DNA from: Neoechinorhynchus agilis
Lineage: Eukaryota > Acanthocephala
DNA: 64,000 bases
Assembly: GCA_051530055.1 (NCBI GenBank)
Contig: CM121342.1
Coordinates: 14,446,001-14,510,000 of the forward strand
Reading direction: 5' to 3'
The notes under the pieces were generated by a model. That model searched no databases. It was given only the letters and a program-made list of their open reading frames with translations, and was not told the origin of the DNA. Positions 1 to 11,600 of this stretch are shown one piece after another (the stretch's first letter is position 1; each line of letters opens with the position of its first letter). A program made the translations under genes and the position numbers.

Positions 1-78
1 TTTTGTGGCTCATTACAGAACCTAGAAATGCTCGATATAGTTCTTAAAATCATATCGAGAAAATCCATCGGGATGGCA

Positions 79-288
79 AATTTTGACTTGTGGTGAAGAT
101 AATCCCGATTAAAAATCATTTTATTGTTCTGAAATATTTCGCGAGGAGACCTCGCCTTATCAATCATTGTTTTCGGAGGAAAATTCGAGTCTCCGAAAAC
201 AATGATTGATAAGGCGAGGTTTCCGCGCGAAATATTTCAGAACAATAAAATGATTTTTAATCGGGATTATCTTTACCACAAGTTAAAA
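79..288. repeat. Foldback element with two head-to-head hammerhead-like cores
   Basis: Two arms of about 100 bp (about 79-181 and 190-288) are near-perfect inverted complements separated by only a few bases. Each arm read 5' to 3' toward its outer end contains TTGATAA, a stem, then GAAATATTT. In the left arm (minus strand, about 135-165) the stem is GCGAGG paired with CCTCGC around a TCT loop; in the right arm (plus, about 204-236) the equivalent stem has one mismatch. This matches the hammerhead ribozyme core layout with two core substitutions (C3 and G8), so activity is doubtful. The outer arm sequence recurs at 5013-5069 and 5480-5795. Confidence 0.75.
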
Positions 289-739
289 GTTCTTAAAATA
301 TTACGGGATCAGATCCTATTTTTAATTGGGATATAAACACCTTAAACCGAGTTTAAAACTCGCAAGGTGGTGCGAAAGGAATATTAAAATACTTAGGCAT
401 GGCAGTGCGAATTCACACTTAGGAGAATCTGCTCGAGCGCTTACAAATAAAATGGTCGTCGAAACATAGATGACTAATGCGGAAAATATTCTATGATCAA
501 ATTTGAAGTCATAGGACATTCATTGACCATAATAGAAGGTATTCTTTGTTGGTACACTTGAAAAAGTTCATTGCCATCGACCATTTAGACCCACAATATT
601 TGTACTCATGTGAGACTAGCAGTTATCTTCAAGACGATCCAGTTGTCACCATCTACGTGATTATTTTATTGTATGACAACGATTATCTTCTTGGGAGCGC
701 ATTACTCCATATCATAAGTTGTTCGGTGGCGCTGTATAG
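289..739. other. Intergenic, no gene seen
   Basis: AT-rich sequence. Short open frames occur on both strands but none resembles a known protein or shows exon structure. Confidence 0.4.
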
Positions 740-1450
740 AATTTATATTTCTCCACAACCATGGACGAGCTCAACCATCTCATTTCCTCGCTCTCCACCC
801 TAAACCTCTCCCTAAATTTATCTAAATCTTTTGAACTTGTCCTCCGCATTTCCAAACGCAACTTTATCCCCGTACCTCTCCCTCTCCCCATCCAACGCTC
901 CTCTTCTCTCCGAATACTGGGCCTGATTTTACACGAAAACCTTAAATGGGATGCCCACATTTCATTTACCCTCTCAAAAGCAATCCCTCGTCTGTACCTT
1001 ATAAAACTCCTCCGGCGTCTGGCGTATCCATTAAACACCTTGCCCACTTTTATCTTTCTGCCTTTTTTCCTATCCTTACATACGCCTACCCCACTTTCCT
1101 CGCCCTCTCCGCCAATGCTCTCCATTCCCTTGAAACCTTCCACAAGAGGGCAGCGAGAATATGCGGGACTTCACTCCCTCCCTCGACGCCCACCTCCACT
1201 CCATTTTCTCCAAAAACGCTCTCCGTCTTCTTCAACCCCCTCCACAATTTTCTTCTTTCATCTCTAAATACTCTTCCTTCGTAAACACCCGTAACCCCAA
1301 CCTTTTTTATCTCCCCTCGGTCGTACCACCCTCTACCAAAAATCCTTCTTCCCCCAAGCTTAATCTTTCCTTAATAACCGGAGAACAAGGAAAGACTCCT
1401 AATCTGTCATTCTCCTAGACAAATCCCACCTCCCTGCCTCAACATCCGAC
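740..1450 (+). mobile_element. LINE relic, C-terminal part of reverse transcriptase ORF (copy A)
   Basis: Two overlapping frames together carry the region that follows the catalytic RT motifs in Jockey/I/RTE-type LINEs: a SLRILGLILHENLKWDAHIS block (the LG..ld..L.W..H signature), then RLYLIKLLRRL and a YLSAFFPILTYAYP block. The frame is broken about once, so the copy is dead. The sense strand is strikingly pyrimidine-rich and poor in G. A second relic with the same architecture lies just downstream. Confidence 0.75.
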
Positions 1451-1514
1451 ATACAGACAACTTCAGCAAAGATAGATGCTGGCAAGTGTATGGATCGTTT
1501 TTCTAAATCAATAA

Positions 1515-2520
1515 AACGTGTTTTTATATGACCGCGACCCTCCATGAATAACCTCCATTATGAAACTTCTACAAAGGCAAGCTTCTAAGGCCCATCGCAA
1601 TAACTCCGCAGACTCTCCCCGTTTACAAAAGGCAGTTACTAACAATATACTTATCGCCCGCAAAAATTTTCTTTCCTTTAAAATTCGATCATGTGACAAC
1701 TCAACATGGTGGCGGGCCGTCAAGGACTCGCTTGGTCTACGCCACCCGGATCCCTTCCCTAATTAGTCCTCTACTGAATTAAAACGGGTTCTAGATTCCA
1801 TTAATCAGAACCTCTGCCCTGACTAAACTTACAATCGCTGCTCAACATCAGTCTCCACACAATCTTTCACGCCCGCACCTGAAACGTTTGTCAACTCGCC
1901 ATACTCCCCTTAGTTTCATCCTATGAATTACTAAAGTATCTCATGAAATTACCAAAAAATTCGTCCCGAAATGATCCCATCTCCCGCAACCCCCACATCA
2001 TCACCTGAGCGTCTAAATAACATCCCACGAGTAACCTCCCTAAAAATTCGGGGTAGTCAATTTCAATCAAATTTGAAATTTGACTCGCACATCACTCTCT
2101 CCCTCAAGCACAACACTTTTAAAATTTATCTCCTCAAATGCCTCCGACATTTAGAAATCCCTTCACCCGAACTCAACAAATTTTACTTCTGCTATATCTT
2201 ACCATCCCTCACCTACGGTTACCCCGTATTTTGCCCTTTCCAAATCGCTAATCCGCCGTCTTGAAATTCTTCGCAAAATCTAAAATTTGTACAACTGATT
2301 TTCCCCCCGCACTGAATGTCTCGATGCTATTTTCATTAAATAATCAAAACGCCTTTCAACCCTACCACCACAATTTCTTCCACATATCGCTCCTTTTTCA
2401 CACGAGCACAACACTCGTAATCCTAATTCGTTTAACCATCCTATACCTCGCACCTCCCTGTATCTGCGCTCCTTTTTCCATGTTTCCCAATCTTCTCGAA
2501 TATCATAACCCGAAATGATT
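1515..2520 (+). mobile_element. LINE relic, linker and C-terminal RT part (copy B)
   Basis: The first part (about 1560-1766) resembles the region between endonuclease and RT, with the NSTWWRAVKDSLG motif. After a gap with no coherent frame, 1971-2265 repeats the SLKIRGSQFQSNLKFDSHIT and FYFCYILPSLTYGYP blocks seen in copy A. The central catalytic RT is missing, so this is an internally deleted fossil of the same or a sister family. Confidence 0.65.
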
Positions 2521-2619
2521 CTGTGGGTTGAGGTAGTTCTGCAAGAACACGAAGGCATAGGCAGAACGGTCAAGGAGAATAAATGTGTCGTCCACATATC
2601 GGGCCCATAATGAGACCCC

Positions 2620-3190
2620 AGAAATTGAGGTAATGGTCGACGGATGTCGAGACTGGCGGTAGATTCAGCTTCCTTAATGTTGCGATAAAGCGTGTTAGTA
2701 AAGATAGTTATGTGATTAAGATTTATCGAAGGTTCGATGTTCTACATGGCATGGTTCCATGGATCTCCTCTCAACCACGAGAATAGAGGATCTCCAGGGT
2801 TAGATCATTGGTACAACGAGCTTTTGCTTATTGCAGCTCGAGTACTGGCCTCGAACATGAACTGGATTTTATCATGGATTTATCAGGTGATCAGGAGCGC
2901 TAGGTTTGGGAGGCCGACAGTTATGACATCGGATAAGGACCGAGTGTTTCTTGAGTTGCCGTTTGTTGACGATTCCTCCTATCAGAGTTTATCCAGAATC
3001 TTATTGGCAGGTCACCAGAGCAAACGTATGCTCGTCTATTCCAAACGAAGGAAGAATCTTCATGGCCTGATCTGTCCGAGCAATCGTGAATTCCAAGTGG
3101 TGCTGTGTATAGAATACCTTGCTCGAATTGTGATCGCCAACTTTGAGAGGAGGATGGTGGAACATGGTTGTTCCAGCAGAGCTGAGGGGG
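2620..3190 (+). mobile_element. Penelope-like element fragment (end of RT through linker)
   Basis: Blocks such as VMTSDKDRVFLELPFVDDSS, SLSRILLAGHQSKRMLVYSK and NLHGLICPSNRE match, residue for residue over long stretches, the PLE copy at 46464-47390. The GIY-YIG part is only partly recognisable (LARIVIANFERRMVEH). It is 5' truncated, decayed, and runs directly into a gypsy-type integrase fragment. Confidence 0.8.
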
Positions 3191-3940
3191 ACTTTCTTGG
3201 AAATGTTTCACGAGGGCCACCCAGGCGAATCAGCGGCAAAGGCTCTGGCGAGGTATTATTGCTTGTGACCATCCATGGACAAGGATATTGAGCTTGAGGT
3301 CAAGACATGTGCCGCGTGGCAAGCATTACGATCGAAGATTCAGTAAGTGCCTTTGATTAATTGGGACGTGCCTTCTAGACTCTGGAAACGCATCCATGTC
3401 GATTTTGCTGGTCCAGTCGAGAACAAGATGTATCTGGTGGCCGTGGATGCCTATTCGAAGTATCCAGAAGTTTGGTCGTCTAATTCAGGATTCACTGCGA
3501 CCACAACGATCACATGCCCACGAGAAGCTTTTGCGAGATGGGGTGTTCCCGAGAAGATTGTTTCTGACAATGAACCCCAATTTGTTGCATCCGATTTCCG
3601 AACGTTCTGTCAAAACAACGGAATAGAGCACGTGAAGAGCTCACCATACCACCCAAAGACGAACGAGTCCGCGGAACGATTTATCGGAACGTTGAACAGG
3701 GGATCTCTATTGATTCCGAGCAAAGACCGCCCTTTTGAGTTATCGCAATACTCCACAGATGACTACAAACCGCTGTCCGTCCGAACTTATTATGGGGAGA
3801 CGCATTGCGACGAAGTTGGGTAACTTCAAGCCGTCTTTGGAGAAAACAATTAAATCCAGCCTGCGTAAACAGAAGGCATATCACGATACAAAATCAGAAG
3901 TTCGGTTCGTTCCCCACGAGACGAGAAGTGGAAGGAGAGA
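3187..3940 (+). mobile_element. Gypsy-type LTR retrotransposon fossil, integrase region only
   Basis: The segment shows the zinc-binding N-terminal part (HEGHPGESAAKALARYY followed by a CAAW block) and then the catalytic core of a Ty3/gypsy integrase: WKRIHVDFAGP (first D), VSDNEPQF (second D) and HPKTNESAERFIG (E). No LTRs, gag, protease or RT accompany it. It is a broken fossil with a few interruptions and moderate decay. Confidence 0.85.
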
Positions 3941-3959
3941 ACGATAATAGCAACACCAG

Positions 3960-5012
3960 GTCCGGCATCGTACAGGGTAGATGGAACGGATAGGGAAAGG
4001 TGCATGCATGGAGATGCGATACGAAGGAGGCTGGAAAATGTAAGTGAGAGGCAGAAAGGAGAAAGCAAGGTCATTATTTGCGGCCGCACTGGCGTGTGAT
4101 GATTCCCTTCAGCAGGTGAGATTCGAAGATGATGACGTGCCATACATAATAATTAATCGATGGCACGTGAGTGGGTGTGCTTGAGGCATTGCGTTTAGCG
4201 GACGGTTGTTCATTCAGTATAAACTGATCTAAGCATGATACTTGGATCTTCTGTTCGACCGTAGCTTTAGTAATTACTTCAGCTGTATCGCTTTCTTTTT
4301 TCTATCGTTACCTTTTATCCCAGTCACAATATCATACTCCCCAACAGCAAGATTAGAATCATAAGGTACCGCAGGCTGAATATTTTCGTTCGAGTTTGGC
4401 AATTAATGGTATCTACCCTGAAACAGGGTTTCGGGGCTTAAGTCCATTGGGCCATCTCGGCTCAACTACGGAATGTACAAACTCTTCTATTCTTTAACTT
4501 TTTATCTTTAAGTCTTGCTAGCTCCGATTTTCTACATTTTGGTTCTGAGACCGTATTTCGTCAGCTTTGTCATGCTACGCACGTGATTATCCTGCAATCG
4601 TTTCCTTTTGATCAATGACAATATCATGCCGTCTGAACTGGTTCGAATTTAAGAATGTAAAGATGAAGAAGAGGAACGATATTTCAAGTGAAATGCATAA
4701 CGGTGCAGTTTAAGTGTTTAAAAAAATCTAAAAATTTGATTTTAACATCGTTATGTGCGGCTGAGCCGATTGCCTTTTTATCGATAAGTCTAAGATGAGG
4801 ATTTTCAAAAGCATGCGACTTGAAACGTTTTTCTCGAGTTCCAATAGGAAGGTCACATAAACATTAAATTCTGAGTGTTAGATTGATCTCAAATCATATG
4901 TGAATGAAGCTAACAATACACGGCTGAATTATGGACACACAACCCACAGATTTTGGTCCGGAAGGTGCTGGTTTACGCTAAATACCGATCAGCCTACAGT
5001 ATTGAGTTTTCA
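3960..5012. other. Intergenic, no feature recognised
   Basis: AT-rich, stop-rich in all frames, no tandem or inverted repeats noticed. Confidence 0.4.
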
Positions 5013-5069
5013 TATCGAGAAAATCCATCGGGATGGCAAATTTTGACTTGTGGTGAAGATAATCCCATT
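5013..5069. repeat. Solo outer arm of the foldback family
   Basis: Virtually identical to 50-106 (CATATCGAGAAAATCCATCG onward). It stops where the other copy enters the hammerhead-like part, so this is a truncated copy of the same foldback element. Confidence 0.8.
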
Positions 5070-5479
5070 TAAAAATCATTAACGATGCAGGACACTCCAA
5101 AAAGAGTCACCCAACATAAACAAGCCTGCCGACGTTTCGGTCATTCATCTAAGATTTAAAACCACCAAGAAACTATGCAACGTAACATAGATTTTGACGG
5201 CACTGAATTTATAGAGAAGGAGCCAAATCTTTGAAGACGCCTTGTTCTTGAGGCCTTGCACATCTCGGCGTCCAATACAATGGAAGGCAATAAAGCGAAT
5301 TTCAGCGTAAAACTACCTGCTAGTTATGAAGTTAAAATCAATAGGACAAACGATACAGTGCAGGGTTTACGAGCTGGCGCACGGTCCCCGAACCTTGGAA
5401 GTAGCGAACCTGTCAACCCGAGCCTATCAGACAAAACATAGAAAAGAACCATAACCACAAACCATCGATAGAAAATCCT

Positions 5480-5795
5480 TTGGGCTAATCAAAGTATACT
5501 TTTGATGAAAATAATCCCGGTCATCACATATTTGATTTATTGAAAATATTTCGCGGGGTAAGCTCGCCTCATCAGTCATCTAAAAAATGAATTTTACACA
5601 TTAAGGTTTTGAGCTCGAGTGCGGCCAAACCCGAAGTTCGGGGATCAATTATCCGCTCGAACCCCAACGCTATATTACGTTTTTTCCTTTATTGTTAACT
5701 TTTTTAGATGATTGATAAGGTGATGGTTCCTCTTTCGAACTATTTCCTAATAATAAAATGATTTTTAATCGGGATTATCTTCACCACAAGTCGTA
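5480..5795. repeat. Foldback element with intact hammerhead-like core in one arm
   Basis: Arms at about 5500-5585 and 5705-5795 are inverted relatives separated by about 120 bp of unrelated sequence. The left arm read on the minus strand (about 5545-5580) gives GACTGATGAG, a stem built on GCG/CGC, then GAAATATTTTC, with an intact CUGAUGA box and GAAA box. The right arm is decayed. The outer ends match the arms of the element at 79-288. Confidence 0.7.
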
Positions 5796-5923
5796 ATGAG
5801 TTTTGTACTGAACACTCCGGATTCTGTACGTCATCAGCGGTAACGGATCCGAACCCGTTAATTTGAGGAAGAAGGAATACAGAATTATGTCAATTACAAT
5901 ACAAAAAACAAAACATTTTTAGA

Positions 5924-5960
5924 TAACTGATGAGATGAGACTTCCTCTTGAAATATCTCT
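5924..5960 (+). ncRNA. Hammerhead-like core, weak stem II
   Basis: AACTGATGAG is followed 15 bases later by TTGAAATATC, giving intact CUGAUGA and GAAA boxes. The intervening stem (GATGAG versus CTCTT) pairs imperfectly. Helices I and III cannot be identified by eye. Probably a decayed PLE or foldback end. Confidence 0.35.
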
Positions 5961-6439
5961 CAATTCAATAAAATATTCTGTGTTTTCAGTGTGGCCTTTT
6001 TCCACGGCTGATAATTTTCCATTGGCACACAGCCCACCGATTCATTGGTCAAGGAAACGCATAAAATCACACTTAATACCCTGAACCGTAAGGTTATAAG
6101 TTTGTAAGAATCCCTCCGGATTTTCAGATATCTAGCAAGCATAAGGGACGCATCAGTGGGTTTCCTTCTCCCTTCAACGAAGTATTTCGCCTGATTTACT
6201 CTTCAGAATCAGTTAGCGCGTCTCTTGTTTCATTCGAATAAATGACAAAGAATTCAAAATATCTATAAAGTACACCTCCGATACATTAATTTTCATGATT
6301 CCCATGTCAATTAAGTCGGACAATTAACGACCGCAATAGAACGAAGCGTGACGTCATTACATTGCTTTCTTTCGTCTCTATCATCATGTTCGCTACAAGC
6401 GCGTATTCTAGTGAATACGACTGCAAAATTGTTTTCGGA

Positions 6440-6787
6440 ATGGCTCCTCCTGCGTCCTCAAAGTCAAAATCGAAAAAGGTTGCGGATAGCCTGAACAGAC
6501 CTATCCAATTGGTCATGAAGTCGGGAAAGTACGTCTTAGGGTTCAAACAGACGATGAAAACCATTCGGAATGGTAAAGCTCAGCTCGTTTTACTCTCGTC
6601 AAACACTCCAGGTCTACGGCGCTCAATGATTGAATATCTTGCCTTCTTAACCGATGTCGGTGTTCATCATTACGCTGGAACTAACGTCGAGCTCGGAGCC
6701 GTATGTGGCCGAAGCTTTAGAGTAGGCGCTGTCGCTATAACCGATCCGGGCGATAGTGATATCTTTCGAGTCATCAAGAAAGACTGA
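6440..6787 (+). CDS. RPL30: 60S ribosomal protein L30
   Basis: The 115-residue product is a full-length eL30, a component of the large ribosomal subunit. Family blocks are in order: [50 protein letters not shown], and the C-terminal DPGDSDIFR. The ATG at 6440 gives the usual short basic N-terminus (SSKSKSKK). The frame remains open upstream to about 6362, but that extension is not family-like. A pyrimidine run (CTTTCTTTCGTCTCT, about 6364-6378) upstream resembles a 5' TOP element of ribosomal-protein mRNAs. There is no intron in the coding part and no poly(A) tract downstream, so it may be the working gene or an old retrocopy. No disabling change is seen. Confidence 0.93.
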   Translation: MAPPASSKSKSKKVADSLNRPIQLVMKSGKYVLGFKQTMKTIRNGKAQLVLLSSNTPGLRRSMIEYLAFLTDVGVHHYAGTNVELGAVCGRSFRVGAVAITDPGDSDIFRVIKKD

Positions 6788-6900
6788 GATTGCCTGAAGA
6801 AAGTTGTTTCTAAAGTGTGAAAACAGGAAAAAGCATCATGCTAAATGCATATCGAGAAATAGACAACTCTTGAGTGTTCATGATTGTAAGCCGAACTTTC

Positions 6901-7754
6901 CTATACAGGGTGTAACACACCCTTAGTACCCCCCTCCACAAGGAAAACTATAACAGATATTCTGATGCGGGTTTCAGGGTTTGAAGAGATTTTAGCGGCG
7001 TCACGAAAAGGGCAATCATCCTTATTTGTTTTGTGCGGACACCCAGACGTTTTTTATTATGCAAATTTTCGGAGAGCAAAGTCTCCCTCTTCAGGCTTTT
7101 GGTCATTGCTTGTAAAACAAATCTCGTTTCACCCAACAGTAATAATGAATGAAAATCATCCTTATGTGAGTCAAAATGAAAGTGACTATATAAACAGTCC
7201 CAATGTGTTCAGCGGGGTTGAGGTCCGGATACGACCCGGGCCACGGACTCGACTTCCTCTCCAGCTCCGAGTGGCCCGGGTCGTCTCCGGACCTCAACCC
7301 CGCTGAACACATTGAAGCGATCATCAAGGACGGGGTCGAGGAGCATCTCCGGCAGGACGGAGACCACTCCCAAGCAGCCCTGCGTCGAGCCATCGACGCC
7401 GTGCTGACCGGGCTGCGCGAAAACACCGGCATGTTCGAGCGCCTCTTGAGCTCCTACCCTGCCCGTATCAAGGCCGTTCTGGAGGCCAATGGCGGCCCAA
7501 CTGATTATTGAATGTCATAGTGTGATATACCGTTGAATCCGTATTGAAATAAGCTTTCCAATGGTGATAAACACATCTTTATATCTTCACTGTTTTTTTT
7601 TCTGTGGAGGGGGGGGGTAGTAAGGGTGTGTTCCACCCTGTATATCGTTAGAAGCGTATTGAAATAAGCTTTCAAACCCTGAAAAACGCATCAGATTATC
7701 TGTTATAGTTTTCCTTGTGGAGGGGGGTACTAAGAGTGTATTACATCCTATATA
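6901..7754 (+). mobile_element. Tc1/mariner-type DNA transposon relic with about 88-bp TIRs
   Basis: The left terminal repeat starts CTATACAGGGTGTAACACAC and its reverse complement ends the element at about 7754, identical over most of 88 bp, including a run around CCCCCCTCCACAAGG. A further right-end copy at about 7525-7648 shows that the right end is tandemly duplicated (about 118 bp). The only transposase part left is 7250-7511, with the WPGSSPDLNPAEHI motif that carries the second catalytic Asp of the DDE/D triad, then a helical C-terminus ending GGPTDY. The catalytic N-terminal half is gone. The coding core is far more GC-rich than its surroundings and contains an inverted duplication (7201-7314). 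Confidence 0.85.
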
Positions 7755-7794
7755 GTCGCAGTTTTCACCTTTGAAACCCAAAATATACTTTTTA

Positions 7795-8090
7795 GAAAAA
7801 ATGTCATTCCTGTTCTTAGTACAATTGTTTTGATGGTTCAAGCTAAACTTACAAAACAGAAGCGATAAAAGAAGTATTGTATACAATATGTATCTTTTTT
7901 GTTTGCCATCATTAGACCACTCGATTCCATGGGTCGATTATTTCGTTGCGTTACTTTGAATCTACTTTAAAAATTCAGAATAGTGTCCATTTCGTTGAGA
8001 AAAAAATGTCGTTCCTGTTCTTAATACAATTAATTCGATGGTTCAAGCTGAACTTACAAAAAGAGAAATAAAAGACGTACTGTAAACAAT
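7795..8090. repeat. Diverged direct repeat, about 90 bp, two copies
   Basis: About 7795-7885 and 7998-8090 share a TGTC(A/G)TTCCTGTTCTTA block and the following TGGTTCAAGCT(A/G)AACTTACA block, in the same orientation about 205 bp apart. Function unknown. Confidence 0.6.
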
Positions 8091-8699
8091 GGGCACGACG
8101 CAGAATAACTTCATCGAAAACTTCAGCATCGATATGTCGGAATGTTAAAATGTTGCCCAACATAATTGCATCATTGACTAGCAGAAAATATATCTCGAGA
8201 AGCAAAGTGTCTACCCTGTGAATAAGTCCGGTTGTTCCTTGAAGTTCGGATTTCTTGATCGTAAATCCATTAATTAGACACGGTCTTATGGACCTGGTTG
8301 CGGTGTACACTGATTGTGTTGCTATTCACGACTCTGACCACTACCTCATTAAGTTTTTATTTACTTCGACATCTTCGGTGTCAGTAGTCGAGTCCACATA
8401 CGCCGAAATGATACATGCTTTGGCGAGTTTAATAGGCATATCGTTGTTGTCTTGATAATTTAAATCCGGGTTTTATGATGAAGGGCAGTAGAATAGGTAA
8501 GCCAGGTAAGTACTTGAGCTTCACTAAATATCTACCGCTAACTCGCACTCATCCAATTCCACTCTGGGAGTGTAGGTATCGCTTACTGACCCTTCCTGTG
8601 TTTGATTCAATTTATGTTGGATTGCGGTAGACGCCAGCAATTGTGAATTCTCTAAGACCATTTCTTAAAGGAGCTGAGACGTAGACTGCGATCAATTCT

Positions 8700-11600
8700 A
8701 GATCTGAGTTTGGCAGATAGCCTAGTGGAATTTCATCCCCCCTTAATTCGTCAACGCCTTCTGGAACATCATACTCTAAGTTTTACCCAGGCGATCGACA
8801 TAGCGAAGTCTCTAGATACAGCTCAGCGAAACGCTGAAATTTATGACCGTCAAGCGCCGCCTATTGCAGCTTATGTCGAAGCTCTTCCATCGATTTCGCA
8901 CCAGAAGCCTTAAACGGAGGATATGGAAATAGCTGCCGCCATAAAGTCAAAAAAGTGCTGGTTTTGCGATTTTGATGTGCATCCAAGATCTCGTTGTCCT
9001 GCCAGAAAGTCTAAGTGCTCGAAATGCAGAAAAATAGACCACTGGGGCAAAGTATGTCGATCCAAGCCCTTAGAAAAGCAGTCGGAGGACACCTCCGCTA
9101 CTATGTTTCTATGTGCCAGCGACGAACTTGCAGATACAAACAATCGAACGTTCCTTATCGACGTGATCATTGAAGGACTACCGTTATCTGCTATGATCGA
9201 TACAGATAGTTCGAGCAACTTTATTAGTGATAAGGTTGCCATGAATCTGGGACTAAAAACGATTGCATCGGAAGGTATAGTCAAGCTGGCAGCAACAAGT
9301 CAACAGATTCGAATCAAAGGCAAATGTCTCGTCGACATTCTTGTGGAAAATCGAACTTATCATACTGTCAAATTCAGTGTGTTGGAGGACCTTTGTACCG
9401 ACGTCATACTCGGTCTAGAATTTCAAAAACTCCACAGAAACATTCGTTTTGTCTATAATGGTCCCAAAGATGAATTGGCAATCAAGCCCCTATCAGACTG
9501 TTGCAACTTGATCAAAGCTGATATGTTGGAAACCCCATTGTTTGACTCGATCCCTCGGAATATTAAGCCTGTTGTGACCGAATCGCGAATGTTTTGCGTT
9601 GAAGACCGTTCGTTTATCGATGGTGAAGTAAAAAAAGTTACTTTATGCAGGCGTGATAGAACCTAGTCGATCTCCGTGGAGATCCCAGATTGTAGTCGTC
9701 AAAAACGACTCGAATTCAGGCAAGAAGCGATTAGTTATTGACTATTCGCAGACTATCAATAGATTTATTTCGTTAGACGCTTATCCATTGCCTAACCTTC
9801 ACCAGCTTATTAGTACCATCGCTCAATACCGCGTATTTTCGACCTTCGACTTAAAAAGTGCGTATCATCAAATCGGCATACCTGCTTCCGAAGGACGGTA
9901 CACCGCTTTCGAAGCGAATGGTAATCTTTACCAATTTACGCGTATACCTTTTGGCGTTACAAACGGTGTCGTCGCATTTAAAAGGGCGATGGATAATATG
10001 ATTAAGGAAGAGAATTTGGAGTGTACGATTTCATATCTAGATAATGTTACCGTAGCAGGTAAATCGCCGGAGGAACACGACTCGAATGTAAAGCTCTTTA
10101 TGGAAGCTGTCGAGAGACGGAAGTTGATTTTGAATCATTCCAAAACTATATCGTCGGTCCGATCTATCAATCTAATGGGTTACAACATCTGCAATGGAAA
10201 GATTCGGCCCGATCCGGAAAGACTACGCCCCTTATTTGAAATCCCTATTCCTTCTGATTCAAAAAGTCTAGCTCGAGTGCTCGGAATGTTGGCCTATTAC
10301 TCAAAGTGGATCCAGGACTTTTCGTCGAAAGCTCAAATACTCTATAAATGCAGTAAATTTCCGATGGAAACCGATGAGATCAGAGTTCTCAAAGAATTAA
10401 AGGAAGAGTTGGGAAACGCGTCCTTGGGTGCTATCGACGCGGATTACCATTCACCGTCGAATGAGACGCGTCTGATGTTGCCGTTTCTGCCACACTGAAC
10501 CAAAACGGAAGACCTGTGGCCTTCATGTCCAGGACGCTCAACAAGTGCGAGATGCTATATCCTGCCGTCGAAAAGGAGGCGATGGCAATCGTCGAAGCTG
10601 TCAGAAAGTGGCGACCTCTACTGAATGGGAGACGTTTTCACCTTATTACTGACCAACGATCGGTAGCTTTTATGATGGACGGTCGCTGACGAACCAAAAT
10701 TGAGAACGACAAGATTCTAGGCTGGAGGGTTGAGCTCTCTGACCTCTGCAATGAAATTCGTTATCGCCCTGGCAAAGATAATATCGCTGCGGATGCGTTG
10801 TCGAGGGCCAATGCAGTCGACCTGACTGACTTAGAAGAGATTCACAAGCAACCCTGCCACCCTGAAGTCAGTAGGTTACTTCATTTTGTCAGATCGAAGA
10901 ACTTACCATTCTCTACATCCGAGGTCAGGTCGATATGCTCGAAATGCAGAACGTGCGCTTTTATCAAACCGCAGTTTTACAGACCCTCCGTGGACTCCCA
11001 ACCGATACAGGCCTTAAAGCCGATGGATAGGGTATCGATTGACTTTAAAGACCCACTTCCGTCCCGTTCTTCCAACAAGTACCTATTTACCGCAATCGAT
11101 GAATACTCTAGGTTCCTGTTTGCCATTCCCTGTGAAAATATGAATAGTCAGACGGTAATTCGATGCCTTACTTCAATCTTTTCACTGTGTGGTATCGAGG
11201 AGCGGCTTTCCTAAGCAGCGAAGTAAGTGAGTTCTTGAGGGCGAACGTCATAGCCAGCAGCCGCACTACTCCGTATCATCCTACGGGCAACGCTCAGGTA
11301 GAGCGATTCAATGGCACGATTTGGAGATCCGTGAGCTTAACTATCTATTCACGCGGTTTGCGCATATCGGATTGGGAGGAGGTATTACCTCAAGCCTTGC
11401 ACGCCGCTCGGTCTCTAATCGTACGAACAACCAACTCTACTCCCCACGACCGATTTTTCAGCTTTGCGAGGCGATCGTCTTATGGCTCGTCACTTCCGTC
11501 CTGGTTATTGTCTTCAGGTCGAGTATTATTACGCAATTTCGTGCGAAATAAAACAGAACCGCTAGTGCGAGAAGTTGAATTGATAGAAGCGAATTCAACA

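Noticed and set aside
5125-5165. GACCGAAACGTCGGC (minus strand) as another hammerhead
   Set aside because: A GAAA box is present, but the CTGANGA box is not (TAGATGA) and no stem II can be drawn.
5256-5441. 61-codon open frame
   Set aside because: No homology, no splice context, and it overlaps repeat-rich sequence.
6362-6439. N-terminal extension of RPL30 in the same frame
   Set aside because: It resembles no L30 N-terminus; the ATG at 6440 gives the family length.
8255-8460. VYTDCVAIHDSDHYLIKFLF read as a LINE endonuclease end
   Set aside because: Only the SDH..I pattern fits. Neighbouring endonuclease motifs are absent, so the match may be chance.
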